A DNA stretch of 64,000 bases from a virus. Under the pieces are notes generated by a model, which saw nothing but the letters and a program-made list of their open reading frames with translations, was not told the origin of the DNA and did not search any database. The DNA lies in the IMG/VR virus record IMGVR_UViG_3300007609_000017, positions 1 through 64,000 of that record; one strand, written 5' to 3'. This document shows positions 55,103-62,802 of this stretch, piece by piece. Position numbers and translations under genes: made by a program. Each line of letters opens with the position of its first letter. Within the stretch, counting starts at the first letter, position 1.

Positions 55103-55801
55103 ATGGCTAACAAATTTGAACAATTGATTGAGCACATTGTCAATTCAGAAGAAGACAAAGCTCAAAATCTTTTTCACGAAATTGTTGTGGAAAAAAGCAG
55201 AGAAATCTACGAAAACATCATCGACGATGAAACAGCTGATCTAGAAGAAGCTGAAGAAGCCGACGAGGACAGCGAAACAGTAGAAGAGAATATCTATACT
55301 GACGAAACTGACGACTTGATTGCTGATATCCAAGCCGACGAAGTCAGCGAAGAAGATGACGACGAAGAAATGGAAATGCCAGGTGCAGAAGCAGACAGTG
55401 AAGAAGCCGAAGACGAAATGTATGATATGAACAACGACGGCGAGCTAGATGATCACGAAGGCGAGCACGAAGAAATTGACGATCGTGTAGACGACTTGGA
55501 ATCAGCACTAGACGAGCTGAAAGCAGAATTCGACAAGCTAATGGATATGGAAGCTGACGAAGAAACAGAAGAAGAAATGCCAGAAGGTATTGTGCGTGAG
55601 TATGATGAAAAAGCGCCAGCACCTTCAATGCCATCAGCTGACAATGATCACAGTCCAGTAGCCGACAAAGGTGCTCCAGAAACAGACAAAGATCCTGCAG
55701 ACATGCCAGCAAAAGGCGGTGAAGAATCAGGTCGTGAAGCACCAAGCAGTGAAAAAATGACAGATGCTTCAACAGAAGCAGATATGAAAGAAGTAAAGTA
55801 A
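55103..55801 (+). CDS. Acidic prohead core protein with an EF-hand-like loop
   Basis: This is a 232-residue protein. Its N terminus (FEQLIEHIVNSEEDKAQNLFHEIVVEKSREIYENII) is the conserved part of the prohead core protein of marine T4-like phages. The remainder is extremely rich in Asp and Glu. Residues 108-119, DMNNDGELDDHE, match a canonical calcium-binding EF-hand loop at positions 1, 3, 5, 6, 8 and 12. Core proteins are normally cleaved by gp21 and leave the head. A strong TAGGAGATT ribosome-binding site precedes it. It could be regarded as the gp68 counterpart. Confidence 0.72.
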   Translation: MANKFEQLIEHIVNSEEDKAQNLFHEIVVEKSREIYENIIDDETADLEEAEEADEDSETVEENIYTDETDDLIADIQADEVSEEDDDEEMEMPGAEADSEEAEDEMYDMNNDGELDDHEGEHEEIDDRVDDLESALDELKAEFDKLMDMEADEETEEEMPEGIVREYDEKAPAPSMPSADNDHSPVADKGAPETDKDPADMPAKGGEESGREAPSSEKMTDASTEADMKEVK

Positions 55802-55815
55802 TAGGAAACTAGTTG

Positions 55816-56445
55816 ATGCATTACTTACGTGAAAACCTAACATTCAACGAAGCGCAAATTGTTGTTGAATCGACCAACGAAGGCAAGGACCTTTACATGA
55901 AAGGCATTTGCATTCAAGGTGGCGTAGAGAATGCAAATCGCAGAGTATACCCTGTAGAAGAAATTGAACGTGCTGTTAAAACTATTAATGAGCAAGTGCA
56001 AAAAGGACAGAGTGTGCTAGGTGAAGTAGACCATCCAGATGATTTGAAAATTAATTTAGATCGTGTTAGCCATATGATACAAAGCATGTGGATGGATGGT
56101 CCAAATGGCTATGGCAAACTAAAGATTTTGCCTACTCCAATGGGCCAACTAGTAAAAACTATGTTAGATGCCGGTGTGCTTCTTGGCGTGAGTTCAAGAG
56201 GCAGTGGCGAAGTGGATGACACTACCGGGCAAGTTCGAGGGTTTGAAATGATCACTGTTGATATTGTAGCACAACCAAGTGCTCCAAATGCGTATCCAAC
56301 AGCAGTGTATGAAGGACTGATGAACATGCGTGGCGGTCATGGTGTACTTGAGGTTGCTAAAGAAGCGCAATACAATCCAAAAGTACAAAAATACTTGAAA
56401 GACGAAGTGACTCGTCTTATCAAGGAATTAAAAATCGGGAGATAA
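55816..56445 (+). CDS. 21: Prohead protease gp21
   Basis: The protein has about 209 residues, starting at ATG 55816 after an AGGAAA site. It has the serine protease motifs of the gp21 (herpes protease-like) fold: GEVDHPDD with the catalytic His, and GVSSRGSGEV with the nucleophilic Ser, plus an Asp in VDIVAQPS. Residues VENANRRVYP near the N terminus are typical. gp21 matures the prohead by cleaving core and capsid proteins. It lies between the core protein and the scaffold gp22, as in T4, and matches the T4 length of about 212. Confidence 0.94.
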   Translation: MHYLRENLTFNEAQIVVESTNEGKDLYMKGICIQGGVENANRRVYPVEEIERAVKTINEQVQKGQSVLGEVDHPDDLKINLDRVSHMIQSMWMDGPNGYGKLKILPTPMGQLVKTMLDAGVLLGVSSRGSGEVDDTTGQVRGFEMITVDIVAQPSAPNAYPTAVYEGLMNMRGGHGVLEVAKEAQYNPKVQKYLKDEVTRLIKELKIGR

Positions 56446-56447
56446 AC

Positions 56448-57536
56448 ATGCTAGATGCTATCAAACCATTGCTAGATAGTGACTTAGTAAACGAAGAAAC
56501 TCGCAGAGAAATCAGCGAAGCTTGGGATGCTAAGATAAACGAAACTCGAGAAGAAATTCGCACAGAACTTCGCGAAGAGTTTGCTCGTCGCTATGAGCAT
56601 GACAAGAGTGTAATGGTTGAAGCATTAGATAAAATGGTAACTGAATCACTGGCCAAAGAAATCAATGAAATTGCACAAGAAAAACGTGCAATTGCAGAAG
56701 ATCGTGTTAGTACCAAAGAGCAACTTGCAAAAGTTGCACAAACCTTTGAAACTTTTCTAACACAAAAGCTAAGTGAAGAGATCCGTGAACTACATGAAGA
56801 TCGTAAAGCACAGCAAGAAAAAATCACAAAACTAGAACAGTTTGTAGTAGAAAATCTTGCAGAAGAAATTCAAGAATTTGCCACAGACAAAAAAGAATTA
56901 GTTGAAACAAGAGTTCGTCTAGTAGCCGAAGCCAAAGACAAACTAGAACAACTCAAGAAAAGCTTTATTGCTCGTAGTGCCAAAATGGTTCAGGAAACAG
57001 TTGCTAATAATCTAACTTCAGAGATTACACAGCTAAAAGAAGATATCCAGCTTGCTAAAGAAAACAACTTTGGACGCAAGATTTTTGAAGCATTTGCTGC
57101 AGAGTTTGGTACAAGTTACCTAAGCGAAAATGTTGAGATCAAAAAGCTGATGGATGCCATCAGTGAAAAAGAATCACAACTTGCAGAAGCAGAAGAAAAA
57201 ATTGCACAAACCGAATCACTGGTCGAAAGCAAGGTGCAAGAGATAAACGTTATCAATGAAAGTGTACAAAGAACCAAAAAGATGGGTACACTACTAAAAT
57301 CATTGAACAAAGAGAAAGCAGCTATTATGGAAAGTTTGTTAGAAAACGTTGCAACCAACAAACTAGATAGTGCATTCGAAAAGTATTTGCCAGCAGTTCT
57401 AAAGGAAAGCAAAGTTAGTGTTTCACAAACACTAACAGAGTCTACCAAAGAAGTAACTGGCAATAAAGGGACTGCCACCAAGGCCGATGAAAAGGGCAAC
57501 ATCATCGATATTAAAAGACTGGCAGGTTTAAAATAA
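56448..57536 (+). CDS. 22: Prohead scaffold protein gp22
   Basis: This is a 362-residue protein, almost wholly charged helix with heptad coiled-coil character (many EL/AK/EE pairs), as expected for the gp22 scaffold. ARRYEHDKSVMVEALDKMVTESLAKEINEI and RKIFEAFAAEFGTSYL are typical of marine gp22 versions. It starts two bases after gp21. The scaffold is cleaved by gp21 during maturation. Longer than T4 gp22 (269) but in line with marine relatives. The C-terminal 60 residues are less helical. Confidence 0.88.
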   Translation: MLDAIKPLLDSDLVNEETRREISEAWDAKINETREEIRTELREEFARRYEHDKSVMVEALDKMVTESLAKEINEIAQEKRAIAEDRVSTKEQLAKVAQTFETFLTQKLSEEIRELHEDRKAQQEKITKLEQFVVENLAEEIQEFATDKKELVETRVRLVAEAKDKLEQLKKSFIARSAKMVQETVANNLTSEITQLKEDIQLAKENNFGRKIFEAFAAEFGTSYLSENVEIKKLMDAISEKESQLAEAEEKIAQTESLVESKVQEINVINESVQRTKKMGTLLKSLNKEKAAIMESLLENVATNKLDSAFEKYLPAVLKESKVSVSQTLTESTKEVTGNKGTATKADEKGNIIDIKRLAGLK

Positions 57537-57563
57537 AAACTAAAATATTAGGAGATGAAAAAA

Positions 57564-58733
57564 ATGTCAAACGAACTACTTGAAAGTCGCTGGACAGAAA
57601 CAAAGGACGCCCTACTAGAAGGTCTTGAGGGCTCTAAGAAAAACAGCATGGCTGTTATTCTAGAAAATACTAAGAAGCATCTTGCAGAAGCTAGCACAGC
57701 TGGCGCAACTAGTGCAGGTAACGTAGCTACACTTAACCGTGTGATTCTACCAGTTATCCGTCGTGTAATGCCAACTGTTATTGCAAACGAAATTGTTGGT
57801 GTACAGCCAATGCAAGGTCCTGTAAGCCAGATCCACACACTACGTGTTCGTTACGCTGACAGCGTAAACAGCACAAGTGGCACTGACGTTACAGCAGGTG
57901 ACGAAGCACTGTCACCATTCAAGATTGCTACTGCATATTCTGGTGCACTAGATGACAAAGCTGCTCCAACAGCACAGTTAGAAGGTCAGCCAGGTAACCG
58001 TATCAACGTACAGATCTTGAAGCAAGCAGTCGAAGCCAAGACACGTAAGCTAAGTGCACGTTGGACATTCGAAGCTGCACAAGACGCTAACGCTATGCAC
58101 GGTCTAGATGTTGAAGCAGAAGTAATGGCTGCACTAGCACAAGAAATCACTGCTGAAATTGACCAAGAGATCCTAGCATCTCTACGTGCTCTAGCAGCAA
58201 CTGAAGAAACATACGACCAGAGTTCAATCACTGGTACTCCAACATACGTTGGTGACGAGCACGCTACACTGGCTATTCTTGTTAACCGTGTTGCCAACAA
58301 GATTGCTAGTCGTACACGTCGTGGCGCTGGTAACTGGGCAGTTGTGTCTCCACAGGCATTAACTATTCTACAAAGTGCAACAACTAGTGCATTTGCTCGC
58401 ACAACTGAAGGTACTTTTGAAGCTCCAACCAACACTAAGTTTGTTGGTACACTAAATGGCGCTATGCGTGTATACGTAGACAGCTATGCAAGTGACAACA
58501 CACCAGTACTAGTTGGTTACAAAGGTTCTACAGAAACAGACGCGGCAGCATTCTATTGCCCATATGTCCCGCTAATGAGCTCAGGTGTGATCCTTGATCC
58601 ATCAACATTCGAGCCAGTAGTAGGCTTTATGACACGTTATGGTTATGTTGAGCTAACAAACACTGCTAGTTCATTGGGTAACGCAGGTGACTACCTAGGT
58701 GAAATCAGCATCAGCAACGTAAGCTTCTCTTAA
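57564..58733 (+). CDS. 23: Major capsid protein gp23
   Basis: The protein has about 389 residues. I chose ATG 57564 (MSNELLES), nine bases after AGGAG; the upstream in-frame ATG at 57555 directly abuts that site. The N-terminal segment STAGATSAGNVATLNRVILPVIRRVMPTVIANEIVGVQPMQGPVSQIHTLRVRY is the hallmark of T4-like gp23. RWTFEAAQDANAMHGLDVEAEV and GAGNWAVVSPQALTILQS are also family blocks. It is shorter than T4 gp23 (521), consistent with a compact marine capsid protein. It is followed by a strong terminator. Codon use is richer in GC-ending codons than flanking genes, as expected of a highly expressed gene. Confidence 0.95.
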   Translation: MSNELLESRWTETKDALLEGLEGSKKNSMAVILENTKKHLAEASTAGATSAGNVATLNRVILPVIRRVMPTVIANEIVGVQPMQGPVSQIHTLRVRYADSVNSTSGTDVTAGDEALSPFKIATAYSGALDDKAAPTAQLEGQPGNRINVQILKQAVEAKTRKLSARWTFEAAQDANAMHGLDVEAEVMAALAQEITAEIDQEILASLRALAATEETYDQSSITGTPTYVGDEHATLAILVNRVANKIASRTRRGAGNWAVVSPQALTILQSATTSAFARTTEGTFEAPTNTKFVGTLNGAMRVYVDSYASDNTPVLVGYKGSTETDAAAFYCPYVPLMSSGVILDPSTFEPVVGFMTRYGYVELTNTASSLGNAGDYLGEISISNVSFS

Positions 58734-58760
58734 TAGTTTAGAAAGTTTACACGCTTCAAG

Positions 58761-58790
58761 AAGGGCAGTTTTTTAACTGCCTTTCTTTTT
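58761..58790 (+). terminator. Rho-independent terminator after gp23
   Basis: GGCAGTT (58764-58770) pairs with AACTGCC (58775-58781), extended by AAG/TTT pairs, and is followed by TTTCTTTTT. It closes the head operon. Confidence 0.85.
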
Positions 58791-58806
58791 GTCCGTAAAT
58801 AATATT

Positions 58807-59382
58807 ATGATAGCATTTGCCTTAGGAAATGGCCGCAGCAGACTGGATATTGATTTTAAAAAATTAAAATCTGCAGGCACAGTGTTTGGTTGTAATGCAT
58901 TGTACAGAGACTATTATCCAGATGTGCTGATTAGTACCGATCCTCCAATCAGTGAAGAAATACAGCACAGCGGCTATAGCCAATCAAACACGCACTACAC
59001 TAGACAGCCGTTGCATCGCAGTGGCGCAAAACAAATAGATGATGTTTGCAAAGGATGGAGTTCGGGTCCTATTGCTGTGAGATATGCAAGCAAGCAACAC
59101 CATCAAGTTTATCTTATTGGCTTTGATCTATCCAGCCCTGATGACAAAATAAACAATGTGTATGCTGGATCCGAATGCTATCGTCCTCCGGACAGTGATA
59201 TTACCTACTACGGAAACTGGGTAGGGCAAATATGTAAAGTGTGGCGTGAGTTTCCACGTGTGAAGTTTACTAGAGTAACAACCTGGTACACTGACACACC
59301 AAAAGAATGGTCCAACTACGAAAACTACTCCGAAGTAGACATAAACGAGTTTACCTCTTGGCTAAATAAACAAATACAATAG
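58807..59382 (+). CDS. MptE/DUF115-like protein of unknown function
   Basis: This is a 191-residue protein starting at ATG 58807; the frame is open further upstream but only with a TTG in the terminator. FALGNGRSRLDIDFKKLKSAGTVFGCNALYRDYYPDVLISTDPP resembles the Rossmann-like N-terminal part of MptE/DUF115-type proteins often encoded by marine phages. QVYLIGFDLSSPDDKINNVYAG near 110 resembles the second half of that domain. It follows the gp23 terminator; a CGTAAATA sequence (58794-58801) five bases before the start could be a degenerate late box. Confidence 0.6.
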   Translation: MIAFALGNGRSRLDIDFKKLKSAGTVFGCNALYRDYYPDVLISTDPPISEEIQHSGYSQSNTHYTRQPLHRSGAKQIDDVCKGWSSGPIAVRYASKQHHQVYLIGFDLSSPDDKINNVYAGSECYRPPDSDITYYGNWVGQICKVWREFPRVKFTRVTTWYTDTPKEWSNYENYSEVDINEFTSWLNKQIQ

Positions 59383-59391
59383 GATAAAACA

Positions 59392-60024
59392 ATGTCAAGA
59401 ACTATTAGAGCTGACAATATTACACTAGACGGCAATGTAACCATCACAGGTCAAACCACTCTGGGCAATATCGAAGAAGTCACAGTTCAGCAAACACTAA
59501 TCGAAGACAACTTTATTACTCTCAACAGAGGTGGCGGCAGTGCAAGTGGCATTACTCCTACTGATCCTGTTGATGGAGTACCTGCAGCAGGCATAGAAGT
59601 TGACAGAGGCGATCTTACAAATGCAAAATTAAGATACAACGAATCAGACGATCGCTGGGAAATTTCCAATGACGGAGTAAACTTTCTGGCAATTTCCGGC
59701 ACCACTGGCGGTAGTGGACTAGAAAATGTAGTAGAAGATTTGTCACCACAACTAGGCGGTGATTTAGATGTTAACGGCCAAGACATTGTTAGTGTAACAA
59801 ATGGCGATATTAGATTAGTTCCCGATGGTACAGGCAAACTCATACTCAACACATATGTAAGATTAGAAGAGGTTGCAAGTGCACCTAGTATGGCTGCCGG
59901 GTATGCTACTGTTTATGCGGACACAGTGAGCAGCGGTGGCAGTGGTGTATATGTGAGCAATACTTTAGGACAAGATGAATTAACTACTAAAAGAAAGGCA
60001 ATTGCTTTTAGTATAGTATTTTGA
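59392..60024 (+). CDS. Virion fibre/appendage protein
   Basis: This is a 210-residue beta-rich protein. GNVTITGQTTLGNIEEVTVQQTLIEDNFITLNRGG and AGIEVDRGDLTNAKLRYNESDDRWEIS are homologous to GNLTVNGSVTTVNTANILVEDLLMYLGNG and GGIIIERGDLNNAFIGYDESADRFTM in the 789-aa fibre, showing a shared fibre module of about 60 residues. It starts after an AGGA site nine bases from the preceding stop. Likely a structural appendage protein rather than an enzyme. Confidence 0.7.
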   Translation: MSRTIRADNITLDGNVTITGQTTLGNIEEVTVQQTLIEDNFITLNRGGGSASGITPTDPVDGVPAAGIEVDRGDLTNAKLRYNESDDRWEISNDGVNFLAISGTTGGSGLENVVEDLSPQLGGDLDVNGQDIVSVTNGDIRLVPDGTGKLILNTYVRLEEVASAPSMAAGYATVYADTVSSGGSGVYVSNTLGQDELTTKRKAIAFSIVF

Positions 60025-60032
60025 GGTAAAAA

Positions 60033-60344
60033 ATGGCAATTCAACAGACAACTTTAACAACTAGCCCTCAGTCAGTGTTTACTGCAAGCGCAGATACTGC
60101 TGTTACTATTGTAAACTTTTGCAATACAGCAAGCAGCATAGACACTGCTTTTGATTTTTATGTAATTCCGAGCGGTGAAAGTGCCGGCTCTGGCACACAA
60201 GTTTTAAATCAAGTAGAGCTAACGCAAACCAATACGTATGTGATTGATAGTGAGAGGTTTATTTTAGAATCAGGTGATGCATTGTTTGCATCTGCAAACA
60301 ATGACGGAATTGTAACTGTTACAGTCAGTACAATAGGATTGTAA
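60033..60344 (+). CDS. Small beta-rich structural protein
   Basis: This is a 103-residue protein. The pattern TSPQSVFTASADTAVTIVNFCNTA with alternating hydrophobic residues and ILESGDALFASAN at the end suggests a compact beta-sandwich, as in small decoration or appendage proteins. A GAGG ribosome-binding site precedes the ATG. It is flanked by fibre-type genes. No specific family is recognised. Confidence 0.6.
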   Translation: MAIQQTTLTTSPQSVFTASADTAVTIVNFCNTASSIDTAFDFYVIPSGESAGSGTQVLNQVELTQTNTYVIDSERFILESGDALFASANNDGIVTVTVSTIGL

Positions 60345-60345
60345 T

Positions 60346-60756
60346 ATGGGCAGATATATAAAAGTGCCACTGGCAACACAAACCACAGACGGCGTTGTAG
60401 TTCCTGTTGGTTCAACAGTACAACGTCCGCCTACACCCGGTACAGGAACACTGAGATTCAACACTGACAGCAATGTATTAGAAGTTTTTAATGGTGTAGA
60501 ATTCAAAAACGTTACCAAACAAGGCACTGTTAATATCACCAAAGACACTTTTACAGGTGACGGCAGTACCACAGATTATGATCTTAGTTTAGCACCTAGT
60601 GCAGCAGAAAACATCATAGTATTTGTAGGAAACGTGTTTCAAATATCTGGCACAAACTACACAATATCAGGCACAACTATAACATTTACCAGTCCTCCGC
60701 CAGACACTCATACCGTTGTGGTTCTTCACGGGTTTGACAGTACTGTGGTAGATTAA
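60346..60756 (+). CDS. Appendage protein with GDGSTT module
   Basis: This is a 136-residue protein. The N-terminal GTLRFNTDSNVLEVFNGVEFKNVT matches the RFNTxNxxxEFYNGxxWKxV module of other appendage proteins here, and DTFTGDGSTTDYDLS with FVGNVFQISGTNYTISGTTITFTSPPP is a second module also present in the 62802 gene. The two-module order is the same in both proteins. It is probably a fibre or tail accessory component. Confidence 0.65.
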   Translation: MGRYIKVPLATQTTDGVVVPVGSTVQRPPTPGTGTLRFNTDSNVLEVFNGVEFKNVTKQGTVNITKDTFTGDGSTTDYDLSLAPSAAENIIVFVGNVFQISGTNYTISGTTITFTSPPPDTHTVVVLHGFDSTVVD

Positions 60757-60762
60757 TCACAG

Positions 60763-60770
60763 TATAAATA
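60763..60770 (+). promoter_or_regulatory. Late promoter box TATAAATA
   Basis: An exact late box in AGTATAAATAATAATAC, 55 bp before the 658-aa structural gene, which also has AGGAGA just before its ATG. Confidence 0.65.
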
Positions 60771-60825
60771 ATAATACAGACCCAGGCACACCCGGGATAG
60801 AACAGTGGTGTAGGAGAACAACACT

Positions 60826-62802
60826 ATGGCAATTGGCCGTATTAGTGGTGCTATGCTTAAGAGCAATCTCTTAAGACAAGGCACTGATTTAGCATTTGAA
60901 ACAAATTTATTATATGTTGATGTAAACAATGGTCGCATTGGCATAAACACAGACACCCCATCCTCTTCACTGCACGTTGATAATGTAACTGTGCAATCAA
61001 ACCAAATTAGAAGTACCACAGGCACATTAGACCTAGGTGATGATGCTGCAAACATCAGCATTGGTGGCGGTGCTGAAAATTATGTACTCAGCACAGATGG
61101 CAATGGAAATATCGCTTGGAATAGTCTTAGTAGTTTGTCACCTGGTAGTTTAACAGGAATGGACATTGTGTTAAGCACGCCCACAGACGGTGATCTTGGT
61201 GGGAATGTAGCAGTAGAACTCGAAACCACTACCAAAGTAACCGATGCGATAGATACACTCAATGAAGTACTCGGCAAGTTGGTTCCAACTGCACCTGGAG
61301 ATTTTCCACGCAGTCAAACCTTGTCTATATCAAGCACAAGCACATACCGAATGTGTGATTTCGTTCAAACAGACAATACAGACACTGGCGGAGCGAGTGT
61401 AGCAGGTGGCACAACAGTGTCTACTGTAAGACGCAGTGCAAGTTATTCTACAAACACAATATCTGACAGCGGGCCCGGTAATAGAGGCAATGTTAGTGTG
61501 TATGTAAATGGAGTCAGCACCGGCACTGTGCAATTAGACAATGATTCCAACAATGGCAATACTAGCGATTTAGTGATCAGTGATAATGTGGACTACGGTA
61601 CAAAAACTGGCGATGCACTAGGTTTTTGGCAGAGCTTTGATACTAAAGCAACAGGTAGTGTGAGTGCTGGCTGGAACGAAGTTTACATCGAACACGACCA
61701 AGCCAGCAATACAAATACAGCCGTTTGGTATTATGATGCTAGTTCACCGGGCACACCTCAAATTTCAAACACAGTTTTTACTGTTGACAACGAAGACTTG
61801 AGTTATAGCAGTAGTGTTCCGCATTACACAAGCAACACAACTTGGGATATTAGTTTTGACGTCAACCGATTGTCAGGAGATATGTATCCAACAAGCAACA
61901 CATTTGTATCAGGAAGTGCCGGGGGTGCATTCAGTGCTCCTAGCAGTGTTACATACTCTGGTGCAAGCATAACCACACCTTTGGCAAGAAATTTATATGT
62001 AGCTTCAGGATCAGCAAGCGTTACAACCAGTGTTAGTGTACGTAGCGGCCACGGCAGTAGCAACGGCAGCCCTAGTGTAAATGTACAAAACAGCTATGCT
62101 ACTGGCACTGGGTCGCTAGATCCAAGTGCAACAGTGTTGTATATGACGGGTGCTAGCACCGGTGTTGTTGACGAAGACAATATAGAGGTTAGCAATGTTG
62201 GCGGCGGAAGTGGAAATGCAATTAGAGTAAGTGGCACTGGTACAGGAGATACACCTGACCTGAGTGGAGCTACAATCAGCGCCTGGAACGGCGAAAACAC
62301 TATATTAGAAACCTACGAAGCAACAGTGGTTGCCGGAGCTGCCAGACACGATACTACAGATTACAGCACAGCTTATTTGCCAGTTGGACCAGATCTAAGC
62401 ACAGGAAGAACCGGCTCGCAGTATCTTACATTTAGATTTGCAAGAACCACTGTAAGCAAGTTTGATATTCAGTATAGCGGAAAGATCACAGGATGTCAAG
62501 TTGCAATGCCTGGCACGGAATTAGACAACACTAGCAGTGCAAATGGATGGATTGATCCAACCAGCGAATATGCAGGATCTGGTATTCCAGGAGACAACAA
62601 CACAGGTACAAACAGTGGAGATTTAGGGTGTGCTATTGGTGGTGTAATGTCCACAGGCAGTACAGTAAACAATCAAAGAACCACTGTAACATTTGGCACA
62701 GAAAGCAGCACCAATAGCACAAATAACTTTATATATGTAAGATTCAAACTGGAAGACGGTGACAGTATTACCAGTCTACAATTCCGGGAGGCTAGCAACT
62801 AA
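60826..62802 (+). CDS. Large virion structural/fibre protein
   Basis: This is a 658-residue protein, Ser/Thr/Asn/Gly-rich. The N terminus ISGAMLKSNLLRQGTDLAFETNLLYVDVNNGRIGINTDTPSSSLHVDN is a recognisable attachment module of marine T4-like appendage proteins (GRIGIxTxTPxxxLHV is common in tail fibre repeats). The middle is a succession of beta-rich segments with NVSVYVNGVSTGTVQLD and the C terminus has RTTVTFGTESSTN. It is preceded by a late promoter and overlaps the start of the next gene. Its function is probably a distal fibre or head fibre. Confidence 0.7.
   Translation: MAIGRISGAMLKSNLLRQGTDLAFETNLLYVDVNNGRIGINTDTPSSSLHVDNVTVQSNQIRSTTGTLDLGDDAANISIGGGAENYVLSTDGNGNIAWNSLSSLSPGSLTGMDIVLSTPTDGDLGGNVAVELETTTKVTDAIDTLNEVLGKLVPTAPGDFPRSQTLSISSTSTYRMCDFVQTDNTDTGGASVAGGTTVSTVRRSASYSTNTISDSGPGNRGNVSVYVNGVSTGTVQLDNDSNNGNTSDLVISDNVDYGTKTGDALGFWQSFDTKATGSVSAGWNEVYIEHDQASNTNTAVWYYDASSPGTPQISNTVFTVDNEDLSYSSSVPHYTSNTTWDISFDVNRLSGDMYPTSNTFVSGSAGGAFSAPSSVTYSGASITTPLARNLYVASGSASVTTSVSVRSGHGSSNGSPSVNVQNSYATGTGSLDPSATVLYMTGASTGVVDEDNIEVSNVGGGSGNAIRVSGTGTGDTPDLSGATISAWNGENTILETYEATVVAGAARHDTTDYSTAYLPVGPDLSTGRTGSQYLTFRFARTTVSKFDIQYSGKITGCQVAMPGTELDNTSSANGWIDPTSEYAGSGIPGDNNTGTNSGDLGCAIGGVMSTGSTVNNQRTTVTFGTESSTNSTNNFIYVRFKLEDGDSITSLQFREASN

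Noticed and set aside
55344-55772. Leu/His/Arg-rich frame opposite the acidic core gene
   Set aside because: It mirrors the GAA/GAC-rich coding strand and has no motif or start signal.
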